From assembly GCF_910596095.1 (NCBI RefSeq), contig NC_056554.1:744001-808000 (forward strand): a stretch of 64,000 nucleotides of DNA. The letters are read 5' to 3'. Source of the DNA: Thunnus maccoyii. Taxonomy: Eukaryota; Chordata; Actinopteri; Scombriformes; Scombridae. The position numbers and the translations under genes were made by a program. This document shows, piece after piece, positions 37,001 to 46,093 of the stretch (within the stretch, counting starts at the first letter, position 1; every line of letters starts with the position of its first letter). Under the pieces are notes generated by a model. The model had not been told where the DNA came from. It ran no database searches and saw only the letters and a program-made list of their open reading frames with translations.

Positions 37001-38991
37001 CATTCATATGGTGAAGAGAATCTAAGGTCAAATTTCCACTTACTAATGATTACAAGACTGAGCTTCTTGAGAATGAAATCAGTGAAATGTGATTGACAGC
37101 TCTGAATCATTCAATAAGTTGCTTAGCTCCTCTTCACCATATGTTGTTCTCAGAAGTCAAGAACAAACATCGATGCACTTTTTCATTCAAATCTACATTC
37201 ATATTTACATAAACTTTGAGGGGAAAAAAATATGATAGGAGGACTTCATCCCTATGCTTCACCTTTATTTTGAAATTTTGAATGTGAAAGTTTTAGTTTT
37301 GTTGTTAGCTCATAATAGACATGAACAGGCAGAGGCATTTGTGGATGCATTGTTTACAGAGTAAGCAATAAGAGAAATAGTTCTAACACCTCGAACTGTA
37401 ACTGTGGATTTTGTTAAGATTTGTTTCTCAAATGCCAATTTTAACCTTTCAATGATTAGAGCTGGGTATAATTGTTCTCCCCCCAAAGTGTGTCAGCAGC
37501 ATCACTTATGAAAAATAAGTACCATCAAGGAACGGAAGTTAACACTGAATGGGTGCTGTTTCATAATCTTGATTACTTATTCTTTGATCAGACAGTAGAT
37601 TCAAATCACAAATTTGGACTGTATTTTATTTAGGCAAAGTTCTTGTACAGTGCTCATGTTTAGACATGGTGAATGTAGGCTTTTTATTTAATGTAAGGGG
37701 TCAAAATAAAAGTGTCATTTTGGTATTAGTACCCAAACTCAGTTATTATATTGGCACAGCAACTATTAGAAAAAAAATCTAATGATACCAAGCACGATCT
37801 TAGAATGAAAATGCACCATATCTAGTTACATAATGGATCTTACCAAAAGTGATGCCAACTGAACTGTGGGAAATTTCCCTTAAGGCTGTGTACCTGTTGT
37901 CTGTATTCTAAAACTTTAACATGCTCATAATAAGAAGTGTTTAAAGTTCCCCTCCAGTCAAAAATGTGTTTTCTTTACTATTCTTACAGTTCCTACAGAG
38001 CTTCTCTGTGCAGAGTTTGTTTACACATTCATCTGCTTGAAAGTGGAATATTTCTGTGTGCGCACCGTCAATTTGACTAGTTTGGAGCCAATCGTAGGCC
38101 AGTATACAACTTACACAAATGTGATGTGAAAAGCCTCCAGTGCACATACACTGAGAATGCACTTTACAGTAAAGTAGGATATATCCTGTGTCTGACAGGA
38201 AAACGTTTGAAATAAACATGTTTGCACATTCCTAGGTTCTGAATTTTTAATGAGGTAGATGAAGGAGATGCCATTTTAAGGATTTTTAACATGGTGGCTC
38301 AACATTTTTTGTGGAAAAAAACGTCAGACACAATTTATTATTCCAATCAGAGGAAATGTATATATATGTGTCCTAAAACATGTCTGGAGGGGATCTTTAA
38401 ATTCTGCCCTTTTGCTACATAAGGAAACTCTAGAAGAGATAAGCAACACTGACTGAGGATAACGATAAAATCCCCTGACACACAAAAATGAAACAAAAAC
38501 ATCACATTATGCTACTCTTGACTGAAATGTTATGATAGATAATATTCCAGTTAATATGAAACATTCATTTTCTCACTTGGTCTTGCTCGAGCCCAGTTTG
38601 GCATTGCTGAAACCCACGAGACCCCCAACGGCGCTCGCGCCCTGCAGAGAGATAAACACAGGTGTGAGTTGATAGTGGACAACAACAGGAACACCTGACC
38701 CCCCCTGTGTGACACACACAGCCCCCAAATGTCTCCAAACATTAGCTCAGTGGACTACAAAGCCCCCCAGCCTGCAGCAGCAGCACAGCGGCAGCAGGCT
38801 AACAGGTAACTAGCTTCCGAGCTAACGTGCTTCCCTGAGCCGGGCTCTACCTGTGTCGGGAACACGCCATGTTCTCTATAGTTGGCCAACAGAGCAGGTA
38901 AATACTCCGGACGCTGCTCTTTCAGAACCGACACCAAACATTCTGTTAGTCGCATCGCAGATGGGCCATGCAGCCAAGCCGATGTAGCCAT
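19081..38991 (-). CDS. pelp1: PELP1 (proline-, glutamate- and leucine-rich protein 1), complete
   Basis: PELP1 is a nuclear scaffold of the rixosome/5FMC ribosome-biogenesis complex (with TEX10, WDR18, SENP3 and LAS1L) and a nuclear-receptor coregulator. Exons: 38851-38991, 38577-38641, 36651-36756, 36338-36481, 34557-34628, 34335-34394, 33980-34136, 33552-33684, 32069-32156, 31868-31956, 31598-31711, 31267-31417, 30177-30330, 30028-30083, 29658-29791, 25679-25781, 23165-24832, 21392-21703, 19081-19173. Phases join throughout: 3840 nt, 1279 aa (human 1130). The helical RIX1/NUC202-type N-terminal half carries LXXLL boxes (LPALL, LLSLL, LKDLL, LTSLL, LGGLL). Diagnostic blocks are [42 protein letters not shown] (about 724-743) and [12 protein letters not shown] opening the acidic tract (about 914-985). 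A basic cluster, KRKREE and PEKKK (about 1220-1249), may be an NLS. The C-terminus, [17 protein letters not shown], matches human PELP1. The start codon at 38991 begins MATSAWL. An extra 18-nt exon at 20310-20327 is likely. Confidence 0.96.
19980..20262. repeat. MITE family with GCTGCAACTAA ends, copy 1
   Basis: Begins gggctgcaactaatgattat with cattattgattc and runs through ttgttttgtcccaacc and cagtttactgtcatagagga to gactcaaaacgattaatcgg. Longer copies occur at 30537-30896 and 63205-63552. This copy lacks the far terminal repeat. It lies in the last pelp1 intron, just upstream (on the plus strand) of the candidate microexon. Confidence 0.75.
20310..20327 (-). CDS. pelp1: Candidate 18-nt pelp1 microexon (GELIGQ)
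   Basis: On the minus strand, tattttcag precedes and GTGAGTCG follows 18 nt that read GELIGQ in phase 0. The exon before (21392-21703) ends in phase 0 and the one after (19081-19173) starts in phase 0, so inclusion keeps the frame and gives 1285 aa. Both splice sites are close to consensus. It lies between the basic cluster and the conserved acidic C-terminus. No other source confirms its use. Confidence 0.5.
20640..21010. promoter_or_regulatory. CpG-rich promoter-like island inside the last large pelp1 intron
   Basis: This block is clearly richer in GC and CpG than its surroundings. It contains GATAAAAG (20667-20674, TATA-like on plus), GACGTCAC (20675-20682, CRE-like) and gcgcgcgcag (20691-20700). 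A plus-strand donor ATAAG|GTAACC has its last exon base at 21007. Together this resembles a promoter and first exon on the plus strand, antisense to pelp1. No coding ORF with known homology is seen. An old LTR or other repeat is an alternative. Confidence 0.35.
22575..22910 (+). mobile_element. Possible solo LTR
   Basis: About 336 bp opens TGTTATAGCCC and closes ATCATCACA. It holds in order a TATA-like catataagc (about 22777) and AATAAA at 22853-22858, about 50 bases before the end, as in a U3-R-U5 layout. No flanking target duplication could be shown and no retroviral gene is present. It lies in the pelp1 intron between exons 23165-24832 and 21392-21703. Confidence 0.35.
23261..23307. repeat. 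Coding trinucleotide tracts (Gly then Ala runs) in pelp1
   Basis: A CTC/CCT run followed by a CTG/TGC run on the plus strand. Read on the minus strand this gives an Ala run followed by a Gly run (AAAAAAAGGGGGGGG) near the C-terminal end of the largest exon. A second Ala tract lies at about 24313-24335. The runs are length-prone microsatellites inside the CDS. Confidence 0.85.
25930..26160. repeat. Fragment of the MITE family at 28817
   Basis: Shares the series ctatttatcttatactggcc, ctttatgcaaccccctcagt, atgagcccattctgttctga and ttggttagctt with the element at 28817-29274, diverged. It lies in the long pelp1 intron 25782-29657. Terminal repeats are missing. Confidence 0.6.
26193..27089. repeat. 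hAT-type non-autonomous element
   Basis: Starts CAGTGTTTCCCACAGA and ends TATGGGAAACATTG; the ends are inverted copies of each other (CAGTGTTTCCCA type, typical of hAT elements). The interior is AT-rich with internal repeats (gatgtagattttagagttta versus gatgtagacac). No transposase ORF and no convincing 8-bp duplication. Confidence 0.65.
27109..28016. repeat. Tandem-type dispersed repeat, reverse orientation copy
   Basis: Contains units such as aacaggaagttgttgtaact, acatctacatgtcaatattg and caacaggaagtcagc. These read as the reverse complement of the series at 32215-33120 (acttcctgttg, atgtagatgtgttca). This explains the absence of pelp1 exons here. Class unknown. Confidence 0.55.
28430..28600. 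repeat. Second copy of the repeat at 16355-16510
   Basis: ctggaactctactggaggga tggacaaccattcttcc matches the 16355 copy and continues longer (gagagcgctgtctaacacat cggcctaaaatctcc). It lies in a pelp1 intron. Confidence 0.6.
28817..29274. repeat. TTAA-bounded MITE (piggyBac-like), family 1
   Basis: TTAA at 28817-28820 and at 29271-29274 flank terminal inverted repeats AGAGGACCTATTACGC and, inverted, ACGGGACCTATTATGC. TTAA duplication is the mark of piggyBac-type transposition. There is no transposase. Relatives occur at 25930-26160, 54971-55497 and about 14475-14770. Confidence 0.75.
30537..30896. repeat. MITE family with GCTGCAACTAA ends, copy 2
   Basis: Begins taggggtgcaactaacaatt and ends gactaattgttgcagctcta, forming imperfect inverted ends. 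The interior (tgtcttgttttgtccacaac, tattcagtttactgtcatag) matches copies at 19980 and 63205. It lies in the pelp1 intron between exons 30177-30330 and 31267-31417. Confidence 0.8.
31001..31076. repeat. 76-bp remnant made of two facing Tc1 terminal repeats
   Basis: TACAGTCAAAAGTTTGAACA on the left faces the inverted TATCCAAACTTTTCACTGGT on the right with almost nothing between. The end sequence is that of the larger Tc1 element at 41087-43177. It is therefore an internally deleted Tc1 or a minimal MITE. Confidence 0.75.
32215..33120. repeat. Repeat with about 293-bp internal tandem period
   Basis: gaaaactcaaaagcttcac occurs at 32481 and again at 32774, a spacing of 293. gtggatctggttaac, taacttcctgttg and a gcgctat motif recur at the same spacing. 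At least two full units and a partial third are seen. The opposite-strand relative is at 27109-28016. It lies in the pelp1 intron 32157-33551. Confidence 0.75.
34680..35910. other. Long intron of pelp1 with probable old repeat
   Basis: About 34680-34740 carries tcaattcatctattgattac, resembling the GCTGCAACTAA MITE family. The stretch from 34890 (ggatttgatttgattta) to 35885 (gaatcgaaaccgtgaaactc) looks like an old DNA element, with a GC-richer middle at about 35530-35790. Boundaries and class are not resolved. No exon is seen. Confidence 0.3.
37941..38400. repeat. TTAA-bounded MITE (piggyBac-like), family 2, copy 1
   Basis: TTAA at 37941-37944 and 38397-38400 bound inverted ends AGTTCCCCTCCAGTC and, inverted, AGATCCCCTCCAGAC. 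A diverged copy is at about 39535-39975 on the other side of the pelp1/med11 promoter. A reversed fragment lies at about 49705-49895. This copy lies in pelp1 intron 2. Confidence 0.8.
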
Positions 38992-39226
38992 CTTGCCTCT
39001 CTGCCAAGCGAACGTCACCACTATGCGACGGGGTGACGTCGATTGAGTGAGCTCTTTGTTGTTGTACACTTGTGCAGCCTGAGTCTCGTGAAGGTGGACC
39101 GAGACGGAAGATTTAGATTGACTCCTGTGTGCACCGAGCTGAGCGGTTAGAGACTACACTGTGTGTTGCTGAACAGAGGACCGTGTTGTTGGACAGCTGC
39201 GGACTGAAGCTGTTGCCTGCCTGCTG
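38992..39226. promoter_or_regulatory. Bidirectional promoter between pelp1 and med11
   Basis: The start codons of pelp1 (38991, minus) and med11 (39227, plus) are only 235 bp apart and diverge, so both 5' UTRs and the core promoter must fit here. The block has more CpG than its surroundings (ctatgcgacggggtgacgtc at about 39020, with a TGACGTCG CRE-like site). No TATA box is obvious, as is common for housekeeping pairs. Confidence 0.8.
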
Positions 39227-42200
39227 ATGGCCAATGAGCGGCTCCGAGCTCTTGAGGAGGTGGAGAAGGAGATAGCGATGACCCTGCAGTGTGCCGGTGA
39301 GGACATAATATACAAAACTTACCCATGAGAACGGTATTTTTGTAGAATTTAGACCGATTGTGGATTTACATTGCTATAGTTCATCGCTAGTAGCGATTAG
39401 GGTCAGACGGGGCCGGGGCCCAAGCAACCTGGGGCCCAACCAGGTGATTTCCGTATGGAACCCCGTGCCCATTTGTGCCCTCTCTGCCTTCACTGTCTCA
39501 TGTAAACATGTTTTTTACATCTAAGGCTTCAGCATTGCTTATTGCTCCTTCAGTTGGATGTTGTTCTTTTCTCTGTTCAGAATGATGTATGTGCAGAGTT
39601 TGTTTTCACATTCATCTGCTGAAGGAGGAAAGTTTCTTTGAGCATGATTTGTGACATCACAACTAGTTTGGAAGCTAATCCTGGAACCAGTATGCAATTT
39701 ACACAAACGTGATGTGGAAACTTGAAGCCTCCAGTGTGCATACACTTTATATGAACTTTATAGTGAAGTAGGAGACATATTGTGTCCAGCAGGAAAACTA
39801 TATATATTTGCATATTCATAGATTCTAGAATCTTTAATGAGGGAGAAGGAGTAGATTTTAAGGATTTCAATGAGGGCTCTGTTTGTGGAAGAACCATATT
39901 AGGCACACATTATTATTCCAAGCATTTTAAAAAAAATATATCTTACAACATGTCAGGATGGGATCTTCAATAAAAACGTTTCCTAAAGTTGCATCGATCA
40001 CAATTTTAACGGTGGATCAAATGACTAGAGCTCCTTTTCAGACTCGCTCATTGTGTAAATGTGATGGCTGTGTTACATGTTGGTCCTATTTCTGAATAAG
40101 CACGTGACTCACTTTTCTGTAAAAGTCACAACAGCATTCTGTTGAGGATGAAATCCATGTTTTTTACACTCTCTCTTAACAGCACTGAAATAAAGTTATA
40201 ATTTAATTATCATCTTGCGCACAAACTAAACCATGTTAGGTCAATCTTTAAAAATTTCCATTATTGTTTTGGAGGCTGTAGTTTGGGGTGCTGTGGAACT
40301 CTGCTGGGTTATACTGAGAGGTGTGATTAATATTTAGTCTACCCTAATTCATATAAATGCAATGGACAACATTGCTGTATTTTACTGCATTAGTTTTTCT
40401 AGGTGTACTTAATAAACTGGGGAGTGGATGTACTTTCATCAGGTGGGAACAAACATGTTTCGAGTTTAGTGGAATTTGAATTTAAAGTCATGCTATTGGC
40501 ATTGTCACTATACCTGGTCATTAATCTGATATATTGATATATGCTTGCCCTGACAGGTAATATTGTTCTGGAACTTTCCAAAGACAAACACAATGCCAGC
40601 GCCCTGGACAGACAGCTGGTCCAGTTCCAGAGTTCCGTCAACAGAGTGGAGAGTGAACTGAGCTCCCAGATCCGCTACCTCACACAGGTCAAACTCCGCA
40701 GTAATATTAGTATTTTTTTGCATTGTGCGTTATAACTCAGGGCACAGCACTACAACAACAACAACAACAGAGCTTTGGTGTCTTATGGACCAAATGTTGA
40801 ATGGGAAGCTGATTCACCTTCACAAGAATAAAGTTTCTATCTTTCATTTTAGGTAGTTATATTTAGTATATGCACAGATATACTGCTAAATATACACATG
40901 CATATTTATGTGAAAGCTGATCAAAAACACCTTGACAGATTTGACTTAAAACTGTAACTTTAAATTGAAAGCTAGACAGTATTATAATCAAATATATTAC
41001 TATGTTTTATCATTTAATTGTAGGTTTTTTCTTTTTTTTCAGTTTTTTTTTCTCAATTGTATGTTTAGTTTGATAATTGAGAGGTACAGTACCAGTCAAA
41101 AGTTTGGACATACTTAATCATTCAAGGGTTTTTGGAATGGAATCATGTAGGAAACAAAAAAGTGTTAAACAAACCAAAATATGTTTCATATTTTAGATTC
41201 CTCAAAGTAGCCACCTTTTGCTTTGATGACAGCTTTGCACACTATTGGTAATATTTCATCCAGCTTCATGAGAGAGTCACCTGGAATGCTTTTCCAACAG
41301 TCTTGGAGGAGTTCCTCACATATGCTGAGAACTTGTTGGCTACTTTTTCTTCACTCTGTAGTCCAACTCATCCCAAACCATCTTAGGCAGGTTTTGTGGA
41401 GGCCAGGTCATTGGATGCAGCACTCCATCACTATCCTTCTTGGTCAAATAGCCCTTACAGAGCCTGGAGGTGGTCAGACCAAAGTACAGATTTGGATCTG
41501 GTCTAATGTCCATTCCTTGTGTTTCTTGGCCCAAGCAATTATCTTCCACTTATTGGTTACTCTGGGAAGCATTGATGTGGGCTCTAATCTAAGGTGCCTT
41601 AATTGGTGATTTGTGAGGCTTGTACCTTTAATGAACTTCTTCTCTGCAGCAGAGGTAACGCTTGGTCTTCCTTTCCTGGGGTGGTCCTCATGAGAGCCAG
41701 TTTTATCATAGTGTTTGATGGTTTTTGTGACTGCACTTGGAGAAATTTTCAAAGTTCTTGAAATTTTCCAGACTGACTGATCTTCATGTCTTAAAGTAAT
41801 GATGGACTGTTGTTTGTCTTTACTTAGTTGAGTGGTTCTTGCCATAATATGGATCACTACAGTAGTGGAATAGGCCTATTTGCTGTATACCAACACTACT
41901 TCAGCACAACACAACTGATGGTCTCAAATGCATTAAGAAGGCAAGAAATTCCACCATTTAAGTTTTTACAAGGCACACCTGTTCATTGAAAACCATTCCA
42001 AGTGACTAACTCATGAGGCTGGTTAAGAATCAGAATCTGTTTATTAGCCAAGTATGGACCATACAAAGAATGTGTCTTGGCGTCTGCTCCCACAAACAGT
42101 GATGGATGATGTGAAGATGGACTCGACAATGATAGTGTAGAACAGCAGCAGGTTGAGCTTCTTCAGCTGCCTCAGGAAGAACATCCACTGTTGGGCCTTC

Positions 42201-43397
42201 TTGGTTATGCAGCTTATGTTGATGTCCCATTTAAGATCCTTGGAGATGGTGGTGCCAAGGAATTTAAATGACTCCACAGCTGCGACTGCAGTGCTGTTGA
42301 TGGTGAGTGGAGGGAGGGATGGGGGGTTCTCCTGAAATGTATTGTCAACTCTACTTTCTTGAGGGTGTTTAGCTCCAGGCTGTTATGGCTACACCAGGAT
42401 GTTAGCCATGCCACTTCCTGTCTGTAAGGAGACTCGCCCCGTCCTGGATCAGACCAATGATGGTTGTGTTATCCACAAACTTGAGGAGCTTTACAGAGGA
42501 GGTTGCGGAGGTGCAGTCATTCGTATAGAGACAGCAGAGGAGAGGGGAGAGCATGCAGCCCTGTGGCCTCACATGCTGCTTCCTGTCTGTCAGGAAGTTA
42601 GTGATCCATAGACAGAGAGGTCAGGCACAGTCAGCTGGGAGATCTTGGTGTGGAGAAGCTCTGACACATTGTGTTAAATGCAGGGCTGAAGTGAACAAAC
42701 AAGATCCTGGCGTAGGATCCCCGGCAGCCCAGATGCTGGAGGATGAAGCGCAGGCCTTGGTTGACTGTGTCACCTGTTAGTCCAGTATGCGAATTGCATT
42801 GCGTCCATAGACGTTGAGTTCTGTAATCCTCTGTTTTTTAAGCGACTGGGACTATGGTGGAGGAAGCAAGCAGGGACTGTGCAGAGTCGCAGTGACTGGT
42901 TGAAGATGTCCGTCTATATGGGGGCTATTTGTTGAGCACAGTGCTTTAAAGTGGATGGTGACACATTGCCAACAGTGTGCAAAGCTGTCTTCAAGGCAAA
43001 CAGTGGCTACTTTGAGGAATCTACAATATGAAACATTTTGGTTTAACAGTTTTTTCCTTATTACATAATTCCATATATATTATTTTATAGTTTTTATGTC
43101 TTTAGTATTGTTCTACAATGTAGAAACTAGTAAAAATAAAGAAAAATCCTTGAATGAGAAAGTGTTGACTGGTACTGTATTACTCAGTACTACTCAGTAC
43201 TATAAATATGTAAAGATGGCGTGCATCATATTGTGAGCAGCAGAATAAAAGATATCTTTTCCACAGGTGGCTACTGGTCAACCTCATGAAGGCTCAACTT
43301 ACTCAGCGAGGAAGGACTGTCAGATGGCACTGAACAGAGCAGAGTATGCCAAGGTCAAACTGGGTGAACTGGGGCGGACCTGTGAAGTCATGCTGGA

Positions 43398-43470
<73 letters not shown>

Positions 43471-43476
43471 ACATAA
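39227..43476 (+). CDS. med11: MED11, Mediator complex subunit 11, with a 24-residue poly-Gln tail
   Basis: MED11 pairs with MED22 in the Mediator head module and helps recruit TFIIH and RNA polymerase II. Exons 39227-39296, 40557-40687 and 43267-43476 join with GT/AG borders in phase (411 nt, 136 aa). The protein starts [20 protein letters not shown], then has the helical [11 protein letters not shown] and SSQIRYLTQ, and the highly conserved [20 protein letters not shown] that marks MED11. Human MED11 is 117 aa and ends just after CEQMLE; here CEVMLE is followed by 24 Gln and a Thr before TAA at 43474. The start matches the second segment of human MED11 (LANERLRAL), so the vertebrate N-terminus is a few residues shorter here. 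Intron 2 is swollen by a Tc1 element with a LINE inside. It shares its promoter with pelp1 and converges on arrb2. Confidence 0.95.
39535..39975. repeat. TTAA-type MITE family 2, copy 2 (diverged), in med11 intron 1
   Basis: Follows the same order as 37941-38400: gtgcagagtttgttttcaca ttcatctgct, then tgatgtggaaacttgaagcctccagt (split match), agtaggagacatattgtgtc and acatgtcaggatgggatctt. The TTAA ends are eroded. Confidence 0.7.
41087..43177 (-). mobile_element. Tc1/mariner transposon with TA target sites, interrupted by a LINE
   Basis: TA at 41085-41086 and 43178-43179 flank inverted ends CAGTACCAGTCAAAAGTTTG and, at the right, the inverted CAGTACCAGTCAACAC-type end. On the minus strand at about 41474-41857 lies the N-terminal half of a Tc1 transposase with its paired DNA-binding domain ([20 protein letters not shown], then [17 protein letters not shown]). 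The catalytic part is deleted or displaced by a reverse-transcriptase segment. It is not autonomous. It lies in med11 intron 2. Confidence 0.88.
42015..42990 (-). mobile_element. LINE reverse-transcriptase fragment nested in the Tc1 element
   Basis: On the minus strand, across frames, are [50 protein letters not shown] and FYTIIVESI. These form the usual C-terminal end of reverse transcriptases in fish CR1/Rex1-like non-LTR elements (KFLG...L.W..N...I.KKAQQR..FLR.L). Stops and frame changes make it dead. It splits the 5' and 3' parts of the surrounding Tc1 copy. Confidence 0.75.
43399..43470 (+). repeat. med11: CAG/CAA repeat coding poly-Gln at the MED11 C-terminus
   Basis: Twenty-four in-frame Gln codons, mostly CAG with a few CAA interruptions (about 43420-43428 and 43453). 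They sit directly before ACA TAA. The repeat is within the CDS, at the point where the human protein ends. Confidence 0.95.
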
Positions 43477-46093
43477 GAGCAGAGAGGGCAGCTGGCTGAC
43501 TGGTGGATAACAGCAGCATCTCATGCTGACACCTGATGTGACTGTATCTGCCCTCATTCACCACTTCTGCCACCAGTGTTGAAATCTTTTCACTGGTCCT
43601 TTTTTATTCATACTTACAAATGCTGAAGAATCTCAAGACAGAGAAAAATGACATAAATACAAGAACTATGTTTAAGCAGTGTACATTGTATTTCTGGGTC
43701 CACTTTGTTGTTAGGCAGTGCATTTTTCCTTTTTACGTCTATAGCAGGATATATAGAACTTATTATCTTCTTCTAATGAAGCCTCAGAGTGATGAAAGTT
43801 ATGATTTGAGAGCACGTAGGGACAGACTCAGAACAAATATCTGGATTTGGTTTGCACTGTGAAACGTGTTCTTAGTATTTCCTTCACCAGTTTTGTCAAA
43901 TTCTAATCACTTGATAATGTTAGGATTTGCTTTCCAACAAAATCTGGCTAACAGGTGCTAATACATGCCCATAGGGTGCCCATGGTTTATATTGACTTAG
44001 ACCTGAGGTCTAACAGGAAGAAGCTTCACTTTTTTGGTCAATTGCAGCAAACCTTGCTTTCATTTTTCCTGAGGACAGACAGTGAGTGAAGCTAAGTTTG
44101 TTTCCTTACCTTTTGAAGAGTCTCTCATCTTCAAAACCTCATTCTGTATTAACTCTCACTTGTTTTGCTTGCTCAACAGTTGAAAAGCTTTTGTCATGTC
44201 ACATAAAGATCACATGTTGTCTTCCGTTTGACAGGTGGAAAAGTTTATTTTCACAAACATGAAGAAGCTGTGACAACCTTTTTTAATCTTAAAGCAACAA
44301 AATAAAGATATTTTTGAGTAAGTTTTTTCATTTTATTGACTAAAATATATATTCATACAGTTTCTGATTTCCATACTATATTGTGTAGTCAGATTAGCAT
44401 ATAGCACTTTAAGTATCTGATAAATCTCAAGTTTGATTATAACAATAGATGTAGCTGGACTGTAAAAAAAAAAATCTGACTCAATCCTTAATCTCAAATT
44501 ACATATCATGATGAATATAAAAACACAAGTGTCCTTTTGACAGAGACACTGACAAACAGTGGTAGTGACATAGGAAAGACTTGAGCCAGCTGTACACTGT
44601 AGGCTGTAGTATCTTTTTCATTGGAACTCACAGCCTTACGTGTGGTTAGGACCTAGACAAAGAGCTGCTCAAACAGGTCCAGTGGTTGACTGTGTAGCTG
44701 GTGGACTTGCATGTTAAAGGAAGATACAGACAGAATCATCCATGTACGACTCTGATGCTACATGCTAACATATTTGTGCACACATTTTGGCCAAGTCTAC
44801 TCCTACACTGTGTCCCAATTCCATACTACAGAGTGATTACAATAAAGTATAACGTTACAATATTCTGCATACTAATGTTGACAACATTACAAAGCTGTAC
44901 CAAGAGATGCCAAACTGCGACTCTGCAATGCCGTGCTAGCTGCTCTGTGAGGCTTTGCTTCGGCACAGCGACGCTTCAAGCTAAATGGTGCAGCACATGT
45001 AATGTTCAGTAGTCACCATCTTAGGGTGTTGGCATGCTAACATGTGCTAATTAGCATTTAACACAAAGCACAGCTGAGGCTGATGGGAATGTCATTGCAG
45101 ATATTTAATTATAACCTGAAGCATTATATTCATTAAAATTTAGATTGACAAAGTGATGATGGTGCTAGAAGAAGTCAGAGGATCACCAGAGTTGTTATTC
45201 ATCCTGAGAGCGACAAATGTCTGAACTTAATTTCATGGCAATCCAACCAATAACTGATTCATTTTATAAGTAAGTACATATTGCATCAGCATAATAATAC
45301 TGTATGCTATTGGGACACAGGATAGATAGATATCCAGATACTATATTGCTACTGTGTTCGGGTCCAGGAAAGACTGCATTTTGCCCAACACTTCAAAGAG
45401 TAACGTAACACCCCCTGAAAATCTTGAATCTTCTTGTGTGTGGTTACAGGGGGCAACATGATTGTAACTTCAACCAGAGAGGGCAGTAAATCAATTCATC
45501 TTCTTGATATGTGGTCCATATAACATAATAACAGAAATGACAAAAATACAAAAATAAAATGATTCCTATTCATTTTTGAACACTAGCCTCTAGCTTGTAC
45601 TGCTCCAGATATGGTGTATTTGATTTTTTTCATTATAAAGGGGTTTTAGACAAATCCATAGGAAGCAATAAAAGCATTTACTGATACCTGAAGACAACAA
45701 CTGACCTACTATCAATATAAAATCTATATAAAAATATCACTTGAATGTTTCCTTTTAAAGACATCCCTGCTAGAATTATAAATCCTGAATCACAGCAGCA
45801 TGAATAATATTGCTGATATCAGCAGTCAAGCAGCAACATTTCAATCAAAAACATGTTACTGTAACTCCTGTTAAATGAACACTATTGTTGCCTGATGCAT
45901 TAACCGTCTCTTGTTTATACAGTAACATACTGGTTGCAAACAACAGATTTCTTAAATTGTTGGTCTGCTCCTTTAACAAGAGACACACATCTAATAGCCC
46001 ATACAGTATAAAAAGGTACAATTTATGCATGTTCTTGAGGCTTCCTGTAACGTTCCGCTCAGCCACGTAACCATGGTACCCGAGGAGGGGCAG
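43477..46093. other. Convergent intergenic interval (3' ends of med11 and arrb2)
   Basis: Holds both 3' UTRs. AATAAA at 44301-44306 on the plus strand is a candidate med11 polyadenylation signal, about 825 nt after the stop. On the minus strand ATTAAA (plus tttaat at about 45107) and AATAAA (plus tttatt at 44332-44337) are candidates for arrb2. No exon or clear repeat is seen between. Confidence 0.5.
44301..44306 (+). promoter_or_regulatory. med11: Candidate med11 poly(A) signal
   Basis: AATAAA followed within 30 nt by a T-rich stretch (tttttgagtaagtttttt). It is the first full AATAAA on the plus strand after the med11 stop that I noticed. Confidence 0.4.

Noticed and set aside
43303-43573. 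Poly-Leu and poly-Ala frames on the minus strand
   Set aside because: Antisense readings of the MED11 CAG repeat, without other support.
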